The notes under the pieces are model-generated. The model made no database searches and was not told where the DNA came from. It was given only the letters and a program-made list of their open reading frames with translations. Made by a program: the position numbers and the translations under genes. A stretch of DNA of 53,812 nucleotides. Source: Pseudomonas sp. KBW05. GTDB lineage: Bacteria; Pseudomonadota; Gammaproteobacteria; Pseudomonadales; Pseudomonadaceae. Below are positions 8,212 through 40,763 of the stretch, piece after piece. How positions within the stretch are numbered: position 1 is the stretch's first letter; each line of letters starts with the position of its first letter. The stretch spans positions 1 through 53,812 of the forward strand of contig NZ_QAJM01000026.1 of NCBI RefSeq assembly GCF_003852405.1. Direction: 5' to 3'.

Positions 8212-9981
8212 ATGGACATGGACAATCTGACACTGCGCTACTTCGACGCCGAGATGCGCTACCTGCGCGAGGCGGGCAAGGAGTTCGCCGACGCGTTTCC
8301 AGACCGCGCGGCGCAACTCAACCTGGATCGGCCGGGCGCGCAGGACCCTTATGTGGAGCGCCTGTTCGAAGGCTTCGCATTCTTGATGGGGCGCCTGCGG
8401 GAAAAGCTCGACGACGATCTGCCGGAACTGACCGAAGGCCTGGTCAGCCTGTTATGGCCGCACTACCTGCGCACGATTCCGTCGCTGTCGGTAATCGAAC
8501 TGGTGCCCGAACTGGAACAGATGAAGCGCAGTGAATCCATCGCCCAGGGCTTTGAAGTGCTGTCGCAGCCGATTGGGCCGCAGGGTACCCGGTGTCGTTA
8601 CACCACCACCCAGGACCTGACCCTGCGGCCGCTGGCCCTGACGACAGTAGGGCGCGGCTACGACGCCGACGGCCGCTCACGCCTGCGCCTGCGGTTTGCC
8701 TGCGGGCCGCAAAGCGATTGGAGCCAGATCGACCTGGGCTGCCTGCCGTTGTACCTCAACGCCGACGCGCCGCTGGCCAGCGCGCTGCACCAGGCGCTGA
8801 CCCTCAATGTCCAAGGGGTGTATGTGCGTTGGCCGGGCCAGACCGAACGTCAACCGCTGGCGGGGCATTTCAGCCCCAAGGGCTTTGCCGATGAGGACCG
8901 GTTGTGGCCCAAGGGCGACAGCGCCTTCAGCGGTTACCAGTTGTTGTTGGAGTACTTCGCCTTTCGCGAGAAGTTCATGTTCGTGACCCTGTGCGGGCTG
9001 GAGCAAATGCAGATCACACCCGGCACCGCCTGGTTCGAACTGGAAGTGGTGCTGCGCGAGCCTTGGCCGGCCACGTTCGAGCTGAACAGCGAACATATCC
9101 GCCTGCACGCCGTGCCGGTGATCAATCTGTTTACGCTGGAAGCGGACCCGCTGACCCTGGCGCCGCTGCAAACCGACTACCTGCTGCGCCCTATGCGGGT
9201 CCAGGACGGCCACACGGAAATCTATTCGGTGGATCGGGTCACCGTCTCGGAAAACGCCGAGCGCGAGGATTACGTGCCGTTCACCAGCTTTCGGCACAAG
9301 GGCGGCATGTTGCGCGACGAAGCGCCCGAGCGGTATTTCCATTCGCGCCTCAAGCGGGCGCCCAATGGCCTGCACGACACCTGGTTGATCCTCGGCGGCG
9401 AGGGCTTCGACAAGGACCGTTTGCTGGCGCACAAAAGCCTGTCGTTGCGCCTCACCGGCACCCACGGCCAACTGCCCCGCAAGGCCCTGCAAAGCACCTT
9501 GCTCGACACCGTGGTGCAATCCACCCAGGCCGGCGTGCGCGTGCGCAACCTGTGTGCGCCGACCATGCCCTGTTATCCGCCGAACCGCGACCGCTTCCAC
9601 TGGCGGGTGCTCAGCCACCTGGGTTCGAACTTCCTGCCGATGCTCGACAACGCCGAAGTGCTGCGCGGCACGCTGGCGCTCTATGACTGGACGGGCAGCG
9701 AGCTGAATCGGCGACGCCTGGCGGCGATTGCCGAGGTCCGCCATCACCTGGTGCAGCGCTTTGAAAAGGGCTTCCTGCTACGCGGCGTAGATATCGAAAT
9801 CGTCCTGGATGCCAACGGCTTTTCAGGGGAGGGCGATATCAGCCTGTTTGGCGAAATGCTCAACCGCTTTTTCGCGCTCTACGCGGATGTGCATTTGTAC
9901 ACCCAGCTCACACTGGTCCTGCAACCCACCGGAAAGTGCCTGCGATGGAACGAGAACCACAATCAACGTATTCCCGGCTGA
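8212..9981 (+). CDS. tssF: T6SS baseplate subunit TssF (VasA/ImpG)
   Basis: 589 residues, the usual size of TssF. The N-terminus (L-R-Y-F-D-A-E-M-R-Y-L-R-E-A-G-K-E-F-A) and the following D-P-Y-V-E-R-L-F-E-G-F-A-F-L stretch are the conserved opening of the family. TssF forms the baseplate wedge with TssG, TssE and TssK around the VgrG hub. GGAGGA starting at 8201 gives a strong ribosome site for the ATG at 8212; a second in-frame ATG lies six bases further. The 3' end overlaps the tssG start by 37 bases. Confidence 0.94.
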   Translation: MDMDNLTLRYFDAEMRYLREAGKEFADAFPDRAAQLNLDRPGAQDPYVERLFEGFAFLMGRLREKLDDDLPELTEGLVSLLWPHYLRTIPSLSVIELVPELEQMKRSESIAQGFEVLSQPIGPQGTRCRYTTTQDLTLRPLALTTVGRGYDADGRSRLRLRFACGPQSDWSQIDLGCLPLYLNADAPLASALHQALTLNVQGVYVRWPGQTERQPLAGHFSPKGFADEDRLWPKGDSAFSGYQLLLEYFAFREKFMFVTLCGLEQMQITPGTAWFELEVVLREPWPATFELNSEHIRLHAVPVINLFTLEADPLTLAPLQTDYLLRPMRVQDGHTEIYSVDRVTVSENAEREDYVPFTSFRHKGGMLRDEAPERYFHSRLKRAPNGLHDTWLILGGEGFDKDRLLAHKSLSLRLTGTHGQLPRKALQSTLLDTVVQSTQAGVRVRNLCAPTMPCYPPNRDRFHWRVLSHLGSNFLPMLDNAEVLRGTLALYDWTGSELNRRRLAAIAEVRHHLVQRFEKGFLLRGVDIEIVLDANGFSGEGDISLFGEMLNRFFALYADVHLYTQLTLVLQPTGKCLRWNENHNQRIPG

Positions 9982-11042
9982 CCGCCAGCGGTTTGCTGCA
10001 GGTGCTGCGCGGGCCGGTGGCCGAAGCCAACCTGTACCGGTTTTGCCAGTTGCTGGAGCAGGCCTTGCCCGGCCATCCGCCCCTGGGCAGTACGGCGCAT
10101 CCGGGCGATGACGCGGTGCGCTTTCGGCCCGACCCCGGCATGGGCTTTCCCGGCGGTGAGTTGCGGGGGATTGAAACGGATGCCGATCACCCCGAACGCC
10201 CGGCCACGGTGCGCACCCGCCTGCTTGGCTTGTACGGGGTGGATTCACCGCTGCCGGGCACCTATCTGGATGACATTGCACAACGCCGTGAAGGGCATGA
10301 GGCGCTGGAAGCCTTCCTGGACATGTTCAACCACCGCATCTTCACCCAGTTCTATCGGATCTGGCGCAAGTACTCCTACCCGGCCACCTTTGAGCCGGGG
10401 GGTGTAGATGCGACCTCACAGTGCCTGCTGGGGCTTATCGGCCTGGGCATTCCCGGCACCGCCGAACAGGTCGGCACGCCGCTTTCGCGTTTCCTGGCCT
10501 TGCTCAGCGTGATGCGCCTGCCCACGCGCAATGCCGAAGGCATCCGTGCGTTGGTCAAGTTGCTGGCCCCCAACACCCGGGTGCACGTCACCGCGCATTG
10601 GCCCCAGGACATCGTGCTTGCGTGGCCCGCAAGTCTTTGCCCACAGCGTCCGGTGCGCCTGACCCAGCAAGCCCCCCTGGGCCGTGTCGGCCGCGATGCC
10701 AACAGCCAGTTGCGGCTGGAAATCAACTCCGACGACCCACAGGAAGCGCGTGATTGGTTGCCAGCGGGCCCGTTGCACAAGGATCTGCTGGTGCTGTTGC
10801 GCGTCTACCTGGGGTGGCGCTGTACGGCGAAGCTGCAACTGACCCTGCCGCTGCGCAGCTTGCCGGTACCGCTGCTGGGGCACGCGCCGATCCGGCTGGG
10901 CATGACCGCTGTGCTGGGCCTGGGCGCCGATGCCTGGCAAGCGCCAGAGCAGCAGCGCCTGACCATCAACCTGGGCCGCTACCAGGGCCTGTCGATAAAC
11001 CCTTGCAAGCGGGAGACTCAGCATGTCGCGTACTCTTTTTAG
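9945..11042 (+). CDS. tssG: T6SS baseplate subunit TssG (VasB/ImpH)
   Basis: 365 residues from the ATG at 9945 (M-E-R-E-P-Q), with GGAAAG at 9931-9936 upstream; a GTG at 9936 is a less likely alternative. The protein has TssG features: an F-C-Q-L-L-E segment near the N-terminus, F-R-P-D-P-G-M-G-F-P, L-L-G-L-Y-G-V-D-S-P-L-P, and the conserved D-M-F-N-H-R region. TssG pairs with two TssF copies in the baseplate wedge. It overlaps tssF by 37 bases and tssJ by 20, consistent with coupled translation of the baseplate genes. Confidence 0.93.
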   Translation: MEREPQSTYSRLTASGLLQVLRGPVAEANLYRFCQLLEQALPGHPPLGSTAHPGDDAVRFRPDPGMGFPGGELRGIETDADHPERPATVRTRLLGLYGVDSPLPGTYLDDIAQRREGHEALEAFLDMFNHRIFTQFYRIWRKYSYPATFEPGGVDATSQCLLGLIGLGIPGTAEQVGTPLSRFLALLSVMRLPTRNAEGIRALVKLLAPNTRVHVTAHWPQDIVLAWPASLCPQRPVRLTQQAPLGRVGRDANSQLRLEINSDDPQEARDWLPAGPLHKDLLVLLRVYLGWRCTAKLQLTLPLRSLPVPLLGHAPIRLGMTAVLGLGADAWQAPEQQRLTINLGRYQGLSINPCKRETQHVAYSF

Positions 11043-11550
11043 CCTGATCATGCTTGCGCTACCCCTCGGTGGCTGTGGGCTGGTCCAGACCGTGGCCGAC
11101 GGCACGGCCGCCACCACCCAGGCGATTTTCTACAAGCAGGTGAAAACCCTGCACCTGGATTTCAGTGCACGCGCGGCCCTGAACACCGACGGCGGTGACA
11201 TGAATGCCTTGTCGGTGCCGACCCTGGTGCGGGTGTACCAATTGCGTGACGACACCGCCGTGGCGCAAGCGACCTACGACCGCTTGCTGGGCGATGACGC
11301 GCAACTGCTGGCAGGCGCGTTACTGGACAAACGCACGGTGGTGGTCAAGCCCGAAGCGGGTGCGCCGCTCAGCGTGCCCATGGACAAAGAGGCACGGTTC
11401 GTCACGGTGGTGGCGCTGTTTCGCAGCCCGGATACCCGCACAAACAGCTGGCGCCTGACACTGGCCCGCGCCGACCTGAACCCTGACCGGCCACGGGTGA
11501 TTGAACTGGCGGATAACCGCTTGACCCTGCGCCCATTGGCGGAGGACTGA
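11023..11550 (+). CDS. tssJ: T6SS outer-membrane lipoprotein TssJ (VasD)
   Basis: 175 residues with a lipoprotein signal peptide (M-S-R-T-L-F..., lipobox L-G-G-C, Cys at 18). The mature part has the TssJ signature of a transthyretin-like beta-sandwich, including the L-V-R-V-Y-Q-L-R segment of the family. TssJ anchors the periplasmic domain of TssM to the outer membrane. GGGAG upstream supports the ATG at 11023, which lies inside the end of tssG. tssE follows after three bases. Confidence 0.92.
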   Translation: MSRTLFSLIMLALPLGGCGLVQTVADGTAATTQAIFYKQVKTLHLDFSARAALNTDGGDMNALSVPTLVRVYQLRDDTAVAQATYDRLLGDDAQLLAGALLDKRTVVVKPEAGAPLSVPMDKEARFVTVVALFRSPDTRTNSWRLTLARADLNPDRPRVIELADNRLTLRPLAED

Positions 11551-11553
11551 CCG

Positions 11554-11964
11554 ATGGGCGAATCCAACCCGTCCCTGTACGAGTTGCTGTTGCAAAATTT
11601 TGCTGGTGAGTTGCCCCTGCATCACGCCAGCGAAGCCGACCAGTACAGCCTGTCAGTCCTGGACAACCTGCAACGCATCCTCAACAGCCGTGCAGGTGCG
11701 CTCAGCCATTTGCCCGACTACGGCCTGCCGGACATGAGCCTGATCCTGCAAGGCCTGCCCGCCACGGCCCACAGCCTGATGGGGATCATGCGCGACACCT
11801 TGCTCAAGCACGAACCGCGCCTGGAGGCGCTCGCCATTGAGCTGCTGCCCCAGGTGTTGCCGGGGCATCTTGAATACGCCCTGGAGCTGCAATTGAAGGA
11901 CGGGCAGCACGTGAGTGTGGGCACCACCCTGGCGCCAGCGGGCAAAGTCACGCTCAACCGATAA
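11554..11964 (+). CDS. tssE: T6SS baseplate subunit TssE (gp25-like)
   Basis: 136 residues, typical TssE length. The order matches the gp25-like fold: S-L-Y-E-L-L-L near the N-terminus, S-V-L-D-N-L-Q-R-I-L-N-S-R-x-G, L-P-D-Y-G-L-P-D and the E-P-R-L box (H-E-P-R-L-E). TssE joins TssF/TssG and contacts the sheath. It sits between tssJ and the OmpA fusion gene with gaps of 3 and 10 bases. Confidence 0.93.
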   Translation: MGESNPSLYELLLQNFAGELPLHHASEADQYSLSVLDNLQRILNSRAGALSHLPDYGLPDMSLILQGLPATAHSLMGIMRDTLLKHEPRLEALAIELLPQVLPGHLEYALELQLKDGQHVSVGTTLAPAGKVTLNR

Positions 11965-11974
11965 GGACGGTCGA

Positions 11975-13027
11975 ATGACGGCACTGTTTGAAATGCATAT
12001 CCAGGTCGGTGGCGACCCACGCCACCGCGCCGAATTCACGGCCGTGCACAGCGAGATGGCAAAGCTCGGCCATCCTGCCCGGCCCGATGTGGACTGGGCA
12101 AAAGTCGAGCAAGGCTGCCTGGCGCTGTTCAAGGAACATGGTGTGGAGCTCAATAGCGCGTGCTTCTACACCCTGGCGCGCGGCCAGCGATACGGGCCCG
12201 AGGGCGCACTCCAAGGTGTGGTGTTGATCGCGGCACTGAGCGGTGAGTGGTCACGGGTTTGGCCGCCCATGGCCACGGTGCGCGTGGGGCTGCTTGAATG
12301 GCTGTTCGAGCATCTGCACCTGCTGTTGCGCAGCCACGCGGTGACGTCGCCAAGCGTTGCCGTGCTGGTGCAACTGGACGCCGAACTGGCGCGTTTGCAA
12401 GCGTGCTTGTCTCCTCAGCTCAGTGCGCCGTTGGTGAAATTGGCGGCACTGCGGCAGCACATCAGCCAGATGAGCCAACGCTTGGAACCACCGCCCGCCC
12501 CAGGCGAACTACCCTTGGCGCCGGTGGTGGTCCTGCCACCGCCCACCCTGACCACGCGCACATCGCGCCGTGGCCTGTGGCTGTGCGCCGGCGCGCTCGC
12601 TATCGCGATGGGGGCTGGATGGCAGCTATGGCGCACGCCCGCGGTGACTGAAACCCCGATGCCCGAACCGATCCGGCTGGACAGCCTGGCGCTGTTCGAA
12701 GGCGGCAGCTCAACCCTGAAACCGGGCTCGACCAAGGTCCTGATCAACGCCCTGGTCGGCATCAAGGCCCGGCCGGGCTGGTTGATCGTCATTGCCGGGC
12801 ATACCGATGGGAGCGGTGCGCTTGAGCACAACCTGGCCCTGTCCCACGCCCGCGCCGCGGCGGTGCGGGACTGGATGCAACGCATGGGCGACCTCGCCGA
12901 CAGCTGCTTTGCGGTGCAAGGGTTGGCCGCGAGCCAACCGATTGCGAGCAACCAAACCGAGGCCGGGCGCGCGGCCAATCGGCGCGTGGATATTCAGCTG
13001 GTGCCGCAGCTGGGGGCATGCGAATAA
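11975..13027 (+). CDS. VasL-like N-terminal domain fused to OmpA peptidoglycan-binding domain
   Basis: 350 residues from the ATG at 11975 (AAGGA at 11963-11967); a longer in-frame extension to 11915 would overlap tssE by 50 bases. Residues 1-150 resemble the ImpA_N/VasL domain (D-P-R...F, D-V-D-W, L-F-K-E-H-G-V-E-L, Y-T-L-A-R). A Pro-rich linker (about 170-190) precedes one transmembrane segment (about 201-219). Residues 235-345 are an OmpA C-terminal domain with G-H-T-D-G-S-G at 275-281, the N-L-A-L-S-x-x-R-A helix and the N-R-R-V-D-I end. The layout gives a cytoplasmic baseplate-contacting part and a periplasmic cell-wall anchor, the job done elsewhere by TagL or TssL-OmpA fusions. It is the last recognisable T6SS gene of the operon. 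Confidence 0.87.
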   Translation: MTALFEMHIQVGGDPRHRAEFTAVHSEMAKLGHPARPDVDWAKVEQGCLALFKEHGVELNSACFYTLARGQRYGPEGALQGVVLIAALSGEWSRVWPPMATVRVGLLEWLFEHLHLLLRSHAVTSPSVAVLVQLDAELARLQACLSPQLSAPLVKLAALRQHISQMSQRLEPPPAPGELPLAPVVVLPPPTLTTRTSRRGLWLCAGALAIAMGAGWQLWRTPAVTETPMPEPIRLDSLALFEGGSSTLKPGSTKVLINALVGIKARPGWLIVIAGHTDGSGALEHNLALSHARAAAVRDWMQRMGDLADSCFAVQGLAASQPIASNQTEAGRAANRRVDIQLVPQLGACE

Positions 13028-13226
13028 CCTCGGCGCTGCGCCGAATTCCCCTTGTCCCCGCTTCCCATGTCACCTCCGTCCCGCCAAATCCCTTAGTTTT
13101 TCACCCCTACCGGAAGCCCTTTCAGGCACCCGGCTGCGTCCGCATTTTTTAATCGATACCCCGAACCAAGCGGCAGCTGAAAACGGACTTTCTCCTCAAC
13201 CGTGACTTACCAGGCAGGTTACCCCC
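13028..13226 (+). promoter_or_regulatory. Intergenic region upstream of viscB
   Basis: 199 bases separate the T6SS operon from the NRPS operon. A small inverted repeat (TCGGCG-CTG-CGCCGA, 13030-13044) follows the OmpA-fusion stop codon but has no T-run, so it is at best a weak terminator. A T-rich stretch lies near 13145-13152. The NRPS promoter must be here if it is transcribed separately, but I see no convincing -35/-10 pair. The ribosome site for viscB (AGGCAGG, about 13211-13217) is modest. Confidence 0.4.
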
Positions 13227-37333
<24,107 letters not shown>

Positions 37334-37354
37334 CGGATGTACACCGAACCCAGT

Positions 37355-37441
37355 GTGGGAGCGGGCTTGCTCGCGAATGCGTTGGTTCAGTTGGAACATC
37401 TTTGACTGACACACCGCTTTCGCGAGCAAGCCCGCTCCCAC
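37355..37441. repeat. Inverted REP pair (REPIN) between viscC and macA
   Basis: Two 22-base arms, 37355-37376 (GTGGGAGCGGGCTTGCTCGC then GA) and its exact reverse complement at 37420-37441, flank a 43-base spacer. This is the common REP/REPIN sequence of fluorescent pseudomonads. It lies 22 bases after the viscC stop and 55 before macA. Folded RNA could act as a terminator or attenuator between the NRPS and exporter genes. Confidence 0.93.
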
Positions 37442-37496
37442 ATTTTTGAACCGTGCCCGCGTTAGAGCGCATTTCACCCCTTGTTTATGGTCATTT

Positions 37497-38648
37497 ATGC
37501 ACACTTCAAAATTTCGCAAAGCGGGTCTGTTCAGCGTGTTGGCCATTGCCATTGGCCTGATTGTCTACACCGTGCAAGCCCCCGCCGAGGGGCCGCAATA
37601 CCTCACCGCCACGGCCGAGCGCGGTGATATCGAAAACGCCGTGTTGGCCACCGGCTTGCTGGAGGGCATCAAGCAGGTCGATGTCGGCGCCCAGGTGTCC
37701 GGGCAGTTGAAGTCGCTCAAGGTCAAGGTCGGCGACAAGGTGAAGCAGGGCCAGTGGCTGGCGGAAATCGATCCGCAGATTCTGCAGAACACCCTGCGCA
37801 AGGCCCAGGTCGATGAAGAAAACCTCCAGGCCCAGCGCCGCGCCACGGCGGCGCAGCTCAAGCAGGCGCGGGCGGTGTATGAGCGCTACAAGGGCTTGCA
37901 GGATGACGAGTCGGTGTCGCGCCAGGATTTCGAGAGTGCCGAGTCGACGTTCCAGGTGCAGCAGGCCAACTTGTTGTCCCTGGATGCGCAGATCAAGAGC
38001 GCGCATATCCAGATCGACACTGCCAAGATCAACCTGGCCTACACCCGTATCGTCGCGCCCATCGATGGCGACGTGGTGGGTATTGTTACCCAGGAAGGCC
38101 AGACGGTGATCGCCAGCCAACTGGCGCCGGTGCTGCTGAAACTGGCAGACCTGGACACCATGACCGTCAAGGCCCAGGTCTCGGAGGCGGATGTGATCCA
38201 TATCAGCCCTGGCCAGAAGGTGTATTTCACCATCCTGGGCGAGGCCGACAAGCGCTACTACGCCACGTTGCGCGGCACGGAGCCGGCACCGCAGAACTTC
38301 CTCGAAACCCAGGCTGCCGGCACGCCCAAGCAGAACACGGCGGTGTTCTACAACGCGCTGTTCGACGTGCCCAACCCCGACCATCGCCTGCGCATTGCCA
38401 TGACTGCCCAGGTGCGCATCGTGCTCGCCACCGCCCAGGCCGCATTGATCGTACCGGTGGCCGCGCTCGGTGCGCGTAACAACGACGGCCGCTATGCTGT
38501 GCGGGTGCTGGACGCCAAAGGTCGGGCGCAGTCCCGCGAGGTGAAGACCGGTATCAACAATAACGTCAAGGTGCAGATCCTCGACGGCCTGACCGAGGGC
38601 GACACCGTGGTGATCGGCGACGCCACGCCCGCCGTGGCGGGGAACTGA
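37497..38648 (+). CDS. macA: MacA-like periplasmic adaptor of lipopeptide exporter
   Basis: 383 residues from the ATG at 37497. An N-terminal membrane anchor (about residues 10-28) is followed by the HlyD/RND adaptor order: lipoyl half (V-D-V-G-A-Q-V-S-G-Q-L-K-S-L-K-V-K-V-G-D), a coiled-coil hairpin (about 95-175), the second lipoyl half (T-R-I-V-A-P-I-D-G-D-V) and a beta-barrel/membrane-proximal part. It links the MacB ATPase to an outer-membrane TolC-type channel, which is not encoded here. Position right after viscC matches the exporter genes of viscosin and massetolide clusters, so lipopeptide export is the likely role. The ribosome site is weak and the start could be revised. macB follows after three bases. 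Confidence 0.92.
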   Translation: MHTSKFRKAGLFSVLAIAIGLIVYTVQAPAEGPQYLTATAERGDIENAVLATGLLEGIKQVDVGAQVSGQLKSLKVKVGDKVKQGQWLAEIDPQILQNTLRKAQVDEENLQAQRRATAAQLKQARAVYERYKGLQDDESVSRQDFESAESTFQVQQANLLSLDAQIKSAHIQIDTAKINLAYTRIVAPIDGDVVGIVTQEGQTVIASQLAPVLLKLADLDTMTVKAQVSEADVIHISPGQKVYFTILGEADKRYYATLRGTEPAPQNFLETQAAGTPKQNTAVFYNALFDVPNPDHRLRIAMTAQVRIVLATAQAALIVPVAALGARNNDGRYAVRVLDAKGRAQSREVKTGINNNVKVQILDGLTEGDTVVIGDATPAVAGN

Positions 38649-38651
38649 CGG

Positions 38652-40604
38652 ATGAGCCAGCCACTGTTGGAACTCAAGGGCATCACCCGCAGTTTCATGG
38701 CCGGCGAGCGTGAATTCATTGCGCTCAAGGGCATCGACCTGACGATCGAGGCCGGTGAAATGCTGGCGATCATCGGCGCATCGGGTTCGGGTAAATCCAC
38801 CCTGATGAATATCCTCGGCGGCCTGGATTACGCCACGGCCGGCAGCTACAAGATCAATGGCATCGAGACCCGTTCATTGGGCGACGAGCAGTTGGCCGAA
38901 CTGCGCCGCGACTACTTCGGGTTCATCTTTCAGCGTTACCACCTGCTGACGCACCTGAGTGCGTTGCACAACGTGGAAATGCCGGCGATCTACGCGGGTA
39001 CGCCGCAAACCCAACGCCACAGCCGCGCGCGGGAGTTGCTCGCGCGCCTGGGCCTGGCTGGCCACGTTAGCCATCGCCCCAGCCAGCTCTCTGGCGGGCA
39101 GCAACAGCGGGTGAGTATCGCCCGCGCGTTGATGAACGGCGGTGAAGTGATCCTCGCCGACGAACCCACCGGCGCCCTCGACACGGCGAGTGGCAAGGAG
39201 GTCATGCAGATCCTCGCCGAGCTGCACGCGGCCGGGCACACGGTGATTATCGTCACCCATGATCCCAAGGTGGCGGCCAATGCCCAGCGCATCGTCGAGG
39301 TCAGTGATGGGGAGATCGTCAGTGACACGCGCAATACCGGACTGGAGCTGCCCAGCGATGCACCGATTGAGCCCAAGCGCAGCGGCGCGCGACGCCTGGT
39401 GGCGAGCCTGGGGTTGTTCAAGGAAGCGTTCAACATGGCCTGGGTCGCGCTGGTGTCCCACCGCATGCGCACCTTGCTGACCATGCTGGGGATTGTCATC
39501 GGCATCACCTCGGTGGTGTCGATCTCGGCCATCGGCGAAGGCGCCAAGCGCTATGTGCTCAAGGACATCCAGGCGATTGGCAGCAACACCATCGATATCT
39601 TTCCCGGCAGCAGTTTCGGCGACAGCCGCGCGTCGGCCATCGAGACGTTGCTGCCCTCGGACGTGGACGCGCTGAACCAGCTGTATTACGTGGACAGCGC
39701 CACGCCGGTGGTGGGCCGCCACCTGTTGCTGCGTTTTGGCAATATCGACCTGGATGCGCAGGTCAATGGCGTCAGCGACCGTTACTTCAAGGTCAAGGGC
39801 CTGAAGCTTGAAGCCGGCATCGCCTTCAGCGAAAGCGATGCGCGGCGCCAGGCGCAGGTGGTGGTGATCGACCACAACACCCGCCAGCGCCTGTTTGGTG
39901 CAAACGTTGACCCGTTGGGCCAGGTGATCCTGGTGGGCAACCTGCCGTGCACTGTGATTGGTGTGACCGCCGACAACAAGAACATGTTTGCCGCAAGCAA
40001 AGCGTTGAACGTGTGGGTGCCGTATGAAACGGCGGCGGGGCGGTTGCTCGGGCAGCGCCATCTGGACAGCATCACCGTGCGCATCAAGGACGGCCAGCCG
40101 AGCAAGGTGGTGGAAGACAACGTCAACCAGTTGATGCTGCAACGCCACGGCACCAAGGACTTCTTCACCAACAACCTCGACAGCATCATGCAGACGGTGC
40201 AGAAAACCAGCCGCTCGCTGGCGTTGCTGCTGTCGTTGATCGCGGTGATTTCCTTGCTGGTGGGCGGCATCGGGGTGATGAACATCATGTTGGTGTCGGT
40301 GACGGAGCGCACCCGCGAGATCGGCATTCGCATGGCAGTGGGGGCGCGGCAGTCGGATATTCGGCAGCAGTTCCTGGTGGAGGCGGTGATGGTGTGTTTG
40401 ATCGGCGGGATCATCGGGATCGCGCTGTCGTATGCGTTGGGTGGGTTGTTTTCGCTGTTTGTGAAGGAGTGGGAAATGGTGTTTTCCCTGGGCTCGGTGG
40501 TGACGGCGTTTGCCTGTTCGACATTGATCGGGATTGTGTTTGGGTTTGTGCCGGCGCGGAATGCGGCGCGGCTGGACCCGATTGAGGCGTTGGCGCGGGA
40601 TTGA
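38652..40604 (+). CDS. macB: MacB-like ABC exporter of lipopeptides
   Basis: 650 residues. The N-terminal ATPase has Walker A (G-A-S-G-S-G-K-S-T, about 42-50), the signature L-S-G-G-Q-Q-Q-R-V-S-I-A-R-A-L, and Walker B with the glutamate (I-L-A-D-E-P-T-G-A-L-D). One transmembrane segment (about 273-295) precedes a large periplasmic MacB core domain. Three C-terminal membrane segments (about 525-640) and the end P-x-x-A-A-R-L-D-P-I-E-A-L are FtsX-like. This is the MacB layout. With MacA and an outer-membrane channel it would expel the lipopeptide from the periplasm. It is co-transcribed with macA. Confidence 0.94.
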   Translation: MSQPLLELKGITRSFMAGEREFIALKGIDLTIEAGEMLAIIGASGSGKSTLMNILGGLDYATAGSYKINGIETRSLGDEQLAELRRDYFGFIFQRYHLLTHLSALHNVEMPAIYAGTPQTQRHSRARELLARLGLAGHVSHRPSQLSGGQQQRVSIARALMNGGEVILADEPTGALDTASGKEVMQILAELHAAGHTVIIVTHDPKVAANAQRIVEVSDGEIVSDTRNTGLELPSDAPIEPKRSGARRLVASLGLFKEAFNMAWVALVSHRMRTLLTMLGIVIGITSVVSISAIGEGAKRYVLKDIQAIGSNTIDIFPGSSFGDSRASAIETLLPSDVDALNQLYYVDSATPVVGRHLLLRFGNIDLDAQVNGVSDRYFKVKGLKLEAGIAFSESDARRQAQVVVIDHNTRQRLFGANVDPLGQVILVGNLPCTVIGVTADNKNMFAASKALNVWVPYETAAGRLLGQRHLDSITVRIKDGQPSKVVEDNVNQLMLQRHGTKDFFTNNLDSIMQTVQKTSRSLALLLSLIAVISLLVGGIGVMNIMLVSVTERTREIGIRMAVGARQSDIRQQFLVEAVMVCLIGGIIGIALSYALGGLFSLFVKEWEMVFSLGSVVTAFACSTLIGIVFGFVPARNAARLDPIEALARD

Positions 40605-40641
40605 GCCGGACGAGATTTTCTGAACAATGAAAGTCAAAAAT

Positions 40642-40745
40642 GTGGGAGCGGGCTTGCTCGCGAAGGCGGCGTGTCAGTCACCGAAAATAGCGACTGATGT
40701 ACCGCTTTCGCGAGCAAGCCCGCTCCCACACAAGCCCGCTCTCAC
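40642..40745. repeat. REPIN with an extra partial REP, between macB and luxR
   Basis: Arms of the same 22-base REP occur at 40642-40663 and, inverted, at 40708-40729 (44-base spacer). A shortened third copy of the inverted arm with one change (CAAGCCCGCTCTCAC) follows directly at 40731-40745. The element fills the gap between the convergent macB and luxR genes and could terminate both transcripts. Confidence 0.92.
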
Positions 40746-40763
40746 ATTTAGAGATGGGTTGGC

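Noticed and set aside
13053-13072. TGTCCCCG...TGTCA half-sites upstream of viscB as a possible syr-syp box
   Set aside because: The second half-site is a direct, not inverted, copy and does not match the required cggGaCA arm.
38890-40640. Minus-strand frames opposite macB (up to 587 codons)
   Set aside because: Shadow frames; macB has all ABC and FtsX motifs on the plus strand.
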